The notes below the pieces were generated by a model, which searched no databases, had not been told where the DNA came from, and worked only from the letters and a program-made list of their open reading frames with translations. The position numbers and the translations under genes were made by a program. From Diadophis punctatus similis (taxonomy: Eukaryota; Chordata; Lepidosauria; Squamata; Dipsadidae): a DNA stretch of 64,000 nt. Below, piece after piece: positions 59,945-64,000 of this stretch (the first letter of the stretch is position 1; each line of letters starts with the position of its first letter). Location of the stretch: NCBI GenBank assembly GCA_023053685.1, contig JALIGW010000029.1:5391707-5455706 (forward strand), read 5' to 3'.

Positions 59945-60358
59945 CAGTGAGTCCTTGACTTACGACCAGTGGCATGGCAACCATTCAAAGTTACGACAGA
60001 CTCCCCCCCCCAAACCTACGTACGACCTCGATTTTGAAGTTACAATAGCTGCCTACACCCCATGATCAAGGGGTTGCATTTTGGGCTTTTGGCAACAGGC
60101 TTACTTTTAGTTGTTTGCAGTTGTCCTGCAGTCACGTGACTGCGGTTTTTGATGGGGTTTTTTTGCCAGTTCCCAGGGTTTACTTCTAGTTTCTGGCAAA
60201 AAAAATGCCCATTGGGCATAATGGATTTACTTAAGAGCCACAGAATTTGCTTCATGATCACCACAAAAATGACAATAAAATTGGGTCAAGTCACATATTG
60301 TCTCAATTTATGACCATAATTCTGGGCTCAGTTATGGTTATAAGTTAAGGACTACCTG
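59945..60358. mobile_element. TIR element, gtcctcgacttac family
   Basis: TA at 59943-59944 and 60359-60360. Ends cagtgagtccttgacttac and taagttaaggactacctg. Confidence 0.85.
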
Positions 60359-60369
60359 TAATTGAAGCT

Positions 60370-61222
60370 ACACATAACAGGAATTTACATGAGGATACTA
60401 GGAACTTACTGAAAAATAAATCCTGGAAGAAGGTACTCTAATGTTAATTTCATACTGGGGCCAAGCAAACTACATGACCATTTTCATGAAATCACCAGAA
60501 GACACAATCAGACACACTGTGGAGTTCAATGATGAAAAAGTAGAACCACTGGCAAGCCTAAATTCGGTTTGGGAACAGAAAGAATCTGCTGAATATCAAA
60601 AATACAAGTATCCGCACCTCTATAACTGTCTGGTTTGGTTCTGCAACCCAACAAGACAGACACAGACTTCAGAGGATAATTAGAACTGCAGAAAAAACAA
60701 TTACTGCCAACCTGCCTTCCATTGAGGACCTGTACACTGCACGAGTCAAAAAGGGAGCCGTGAAAATATTTACTGACCCCTCGCATCCTGGACATAAATT
60801 GTTTCAACTCCTACCCTCAAAACGACGCTATAGAGCACTGCACACCAAGACAATTAGACACAAGAACAGTTTTTCTCCGAATGCCATCACTCTGCTAAAC
60901 AAATAATTCCCTCACCACTGTCAAACTATTCACTAAGGCTGCATTACTATTACTATTAGTCTTCTCATCGTTCCTATCACCCATCTCCTCCCACTTATGA
61001 CTGTATGACTGTAACTTGTTGCTTGTATCCTTACGATCTATATTAATATTGTTTGTTTCCTGATTGCTTATTTGTACCCTATGACAATCATTAAGTGTTG
61101 TACCTCATGATTCTTGACAAATGTATCTTTTCTTTTATGTACACAGAGCATATGCACCAAAGACAAATTCCTTGTGTGTCCAATCACACTTGGCCAATAA
61201 AGAATTCTATTCTATTCTATTA
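60370..61222 (+). mobile_element. Snake-type CR1/L3-like LINE 3' end with (ATTCT)n tail
   Basis: Plus-strand translation, with frameshifts, gives RIIRTAEKTITANLPSIEDL, then YTARVKKGAVKI and DPSHPGHKLFQLLPSKRRY, then NSFSPNAITLLNK, an ORF2 C-terminal region. The 3' UTR ends cacttggccaataaagaatt followed by ATTCT repeats (AATAG on the other strand). Microsatellite seeding by such tails is known from snakes. Confidence 0.75.
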
Positions 61223-61249
61223 AGATGTTTGTATAACCTAGATCCATAA

Positions 61250-61846
61250 TTCCAAATACAACTTAAAACCATTCATTTAGTGAAAGTTACAACAGCACTG
61301 AAAAAAGTGACTTATAACCATTTTTCACACAATGGTTGCAGCATCCCCATGGTCAAGGGATCAAAATTCAGGCACTTGACAACTGGCATGTATTTATGAC
61401 AGTTGCGCTATCCTGGTCTAATGGTTAAAGCACCAGGCTAGAAACCAGGAGACTGAGAGTTCAAGTCCCACTTTAGCCATGAAAGCCAGCTGGGTGACCT
61501 TGGGCCAGCCACTCTCTCAGCCGAACCCACCCCACCAGATTGTTGTTGTTGTGGGTAAAAGAGGAGATGGTGAGTGTGTTGGATATGTTCCCTACCTTGA
61601 GTTGTTTGTAAAAATAATAAAGATAGGATACAAATGAAATAAAAATAAATAAATTTGTAACCTTCCCAACTGGCTTCTGACAAGCAAAGTCAATGGGGGA
61701 AGCCAGATTCACTTAACAACTGCAGTGATTTACTTAACAATTGTGGCCAAAAAGGTTGTAAAACGGGGCACAACTCAGTTAATAACTGTCTTGCTTAGCA
61801 ATCGAAATGTTGGGCTCCATTGTGGTCGTAAATCGAAGACTGCCTG
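61250..61846. mobile_element. TIR element, gtcctcgacttac family, interrupted by a SINE
   Basis: Left part about 61250-61408 (aaaccattcatttagtgaaa; gcagcatccccatggtc). Right part about 61660-61846, ending aatcgaagactgcctg with TA at 61847-61848. The SINE at 61410-61655 separates the two. Confidence 0.75.
61410..61655 (+). repeat. tRNA-derived SINE (second family)
   Basis: Head tggtctaatggttaaagcac with B-box region gagttcaagtccc. Body agctgggtgaccttgggcca and gttgttgttgtgggta, tail ttgtttgtaaaaataataaa. Confidence 0.85.
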
Positions 61847-61848
61847 TA

Positions 61849-63213
61849 TCTGCCCTAATGACGTATTTAAATTTAGAGACTAAGTTTTCCTTTGATGCCC
61901 CTCTTCCCATGCAAGATCACTCATGTGAAATCTAACTGCACAAATCTATAAATATCAGATTTAAATCTCACTGATGTAAGTTTGCAGATCTATGCTGTTT
62001 CTCTGCGACATTAACTCAGAAGCAATTCCCACTGAATCATGTGAATTTATTTACAAATAAGACTGAATTTAGCCAGGCTTTTCAAATTTTCAGGAATGTC
62101 CATAACCCAAGTTCTTACACTCATGGAAATATTTCTACTTGAGATGTATAAGGAATAACATCCCTGCTATTTCATTCATAGTGCCATAAGCATTTATAAC
62201 TGAAAACCTAACCTGTTGCACAGCTCAGATAGCTGGAGGCCCTTTAAACAGTACAGCATTATCTACTGAGCTCAGGAGATACTTGTTTTTTAACTTATCT
62301 CTTGGAAAATGGTACCTTAAATATATTTAGAAGGACATTTACAACATGCAACATGGTTAACATAACCTGTATATAACCCCAAGTATTGATCATAAAGTCA
62401 TAATTTTGTTTTTTTAAGAAAGAAACAGGCTTCAGTTCAATATGCTTACCATATAATTATGGTAACAATTAACTTATCTGCTTCTATCAAATACAGATTT
62501 CCTTTAAACCATGCCATTTTTAAAGAGAAAAAATGTTCCAAGACCAATAATGTCCACCAGTTTCATCACCAAAAAAAAACCCCTTATTATTTTTTAAGCA
62601 CATTTCTATTCTGAATTTCAGTTTTCTCAGATAAATTTTCAGTAGCCTGGCTTAAGACTATCACACACCAACAGCCCAACAACAGAGTGACAACAAACTC
62701 AATGTGTATGATAGAATAGACGAGGGACAGATGATTCCATCCCTTTATTTCAGACTGCTTCTGAAGGTTTTCATCTACACTACAATGCCTGCTTTATAAA
62801 GTGTTTTTAAAACAGAGTTCTGTGTTTGGCAATAGAGGAAGAATTGCTAGCCACTTGGCAGCTAATAAAAATACACTATACTATTATCTACAGATCAGTA
62901 ATTTTATGAGTCTAGTTAGCAGGCTGATTTATTATTTCAAATGTCTTCATGCATTAAACCCCAAATAAAAGTGATGATGCGCAAGACTGGGTTCCAAATG
63001 GAACACCACACATAATTCAGTGGAAGAGATACTTCAAGTGGTAGTTACTCTGCATTTTAAGATAGCAACTGGTAGCAACTCTTCTCTTGTATAACAAAAA
63101 AACCCTGCTAGGTAAACTCAGGACAAAAAGGGACAAAAAGTTTTCAAAGGAAAACAAATTCTTTAAACAAGCTAGAATAACATTTATCAATACACAAATA
63201 AATCCTCTTATCT
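61849..63213. other. OSBP intron 1, no feature recognised
   Basis: About 1.4 kb of AT-rich sequence with no identifiable exon or element. Confidence 0.4.
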
Positions 63214-63571
63214 TCAGAAATGCTCTTTTGATTTATTACAATAATCTTCTGTTTTATCATTTAGTACAGGAGCAAAGCCAAGGTCAAAACCACCAAATTC
63301 AATGCCTTTTTCTTGTAGTTCTGTAGGGCACAGAATAAGATAGAGACATTTGAAATTCTCCATCTGTTTTCTGGATTGCTTCCCCTCTAATGGCTGGTCT
63401 AAATTTTCCTCTGGAGTGAGAGGATCATGTTTCTTTAGATCCTTATCCTGTCCTGTCCTATCCTGCCTCCAGATAGACACATTTCCTTTTGGTGCTTCTG
63501 AGATCAAAATGACCTTGGAGAGCAGATTCCTTGAAGCAGACAGGAGGGATTCAAAGTCAAATTTAGTATTC
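63214..63571 (-). other. Unidentified protein-like open frame in OSBP intron 1
   Basis: An open minus-strand frame of about 118 codons after tctaatttcag (possible acceptor). It contains FDFESLLSASRNLLSKVILI, then APKGNVSIWRQDR, DPLTPEENLDQPLEGKQS and GIEFGGFDLGFAPVLN before the stop at 63214-63216. Composition is balanced and not repeat-like. It could be an exon of an unknown gene, part of a retrocopy, or chance. I do not recognise the family. Confidence 0.3.
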
Positions 63572-63629
63572 TGAAATTAGAGTCCCCCCACCTCTGACCT
63601 CAGAAGCTTATCCTATCCCTGCACCTCAA

Positions 63630-63705
63630 TGGTATGTATGTATGTATGTATGTATGTATGTATGTATGTATGTATGTATGTATGTATGTATATATATATA
63701 TGTAT
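63630..63705. repeat. (ATGT)n microsatellite
   Basis: About 15 uninterrupted copies of the tetranucleotide followed by a short (TA)n run. Confidence 0.95.
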
Positions 63706-64000
63706 TTTCTGTACTGCTTTTTCTTGGAGGACCTTATAGCAGTTTGTTTCCTCCAGAACCAATAATATGTGTAAGGGGAGTCTTAAATAAAATTAACAAA
63801 AATAACTCCAAAGCTCAAAGACAGAAAGTACAAAAATTAAAACAAAGCTAATTTATCAAAAAGACCACAACAACAAAAAAAAACAAAAGAACAGACCAAT
63901 TTATAAAACAATTTGGTCCTGAAGTTATCATCTCATAATGCATGCATGAACAAACATGCCTTAATGGGTTTCTAAAAAAGATATAGTATTGTGGAAGCCA

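Noticed and set aside
60441..60683. 80-codon frame as a host exon
   Set aside because: Continues into LINE ORF2-like sequence ending in the repeat's 3' tail.

Overview
This is eukaryotic nuclear DNA from a squamate reptile, most probably a snake. It has intron-split vertebrate genes, a vertebrate tRNA gene, and repeats typical of squamates: CR1/L3, L2 and L1 LINEs, a Penelope-like fragment, Sauria-type and other tRNA-derived SINEs, and many short hAT-like and mariner-like elements. One CR1-like LINE ends in an (ATTCT)n = (AATAG)n tail, the kind of microsatellite seeding known from snake CR1 elements. No bacterial-type operon, CRISPR array or phage is present.

Layout. 1-13.4 kb is intergenic and consists largely of nested transposon remains. 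A CR1-like LINE (0.8-4 kb) is split by an LTR-like block, an hAT-like element and a mariner-like element. A second CR1 3' end (6.1-7.1 kb) is split by an hAT-like element. L1 ORF2 relics lie at 7.6-8.6 and 12.06-13.44 kb, and a Penelope-like RT relic near 9.7 kb. 13.73-25.23 kb, plus strand, holds a five-exon gene for a small secreted C-type lectin-domain protein. Its second intron carries a 3.6-kb L1-type element that has a GC-rich 5' region with repeated units, one intact ORF1 and a 3' UTR, but no ORF2, flanked by a perfect 17-bp target-site duplication. 25.5-30 kb is repeat-bearing intergenic DNA ending in a 1.16-kb purine-only tract. At 30.2 kb is a minus-strand tRNA-Leu(UAA) gene next to a CpG-rich block. 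33.6-36.06 kb is a decayed Tc1-like transposon hosting an L2-type LINE and a SINE. 36.97 kb to beyond 55 kb, minus strand, is the oxysterol-binding protein gene OSBP. Thirteen coding exons are in phase and only the first exon lies outside; 55-64 kb is its first intron, with more transposons.

The lectin gene and OSBP are functionally unrelated neighbours. OSBP is an intracellular sterol/PI4P exchanger at ER-Golgi contacts; the lectin-like protein is secreted. The placement of tRNA-Leu(UAA) downstream of OSBP resembles, as I recall it, the human OSBP locus and may be old synteny. The most interesting items are the ORF2-less L1 element sitting about 100 bp upstream of a lectin exon, the paired loss of a conserved lectin-fold disulfide, and the GC-AG intron in the same gene.
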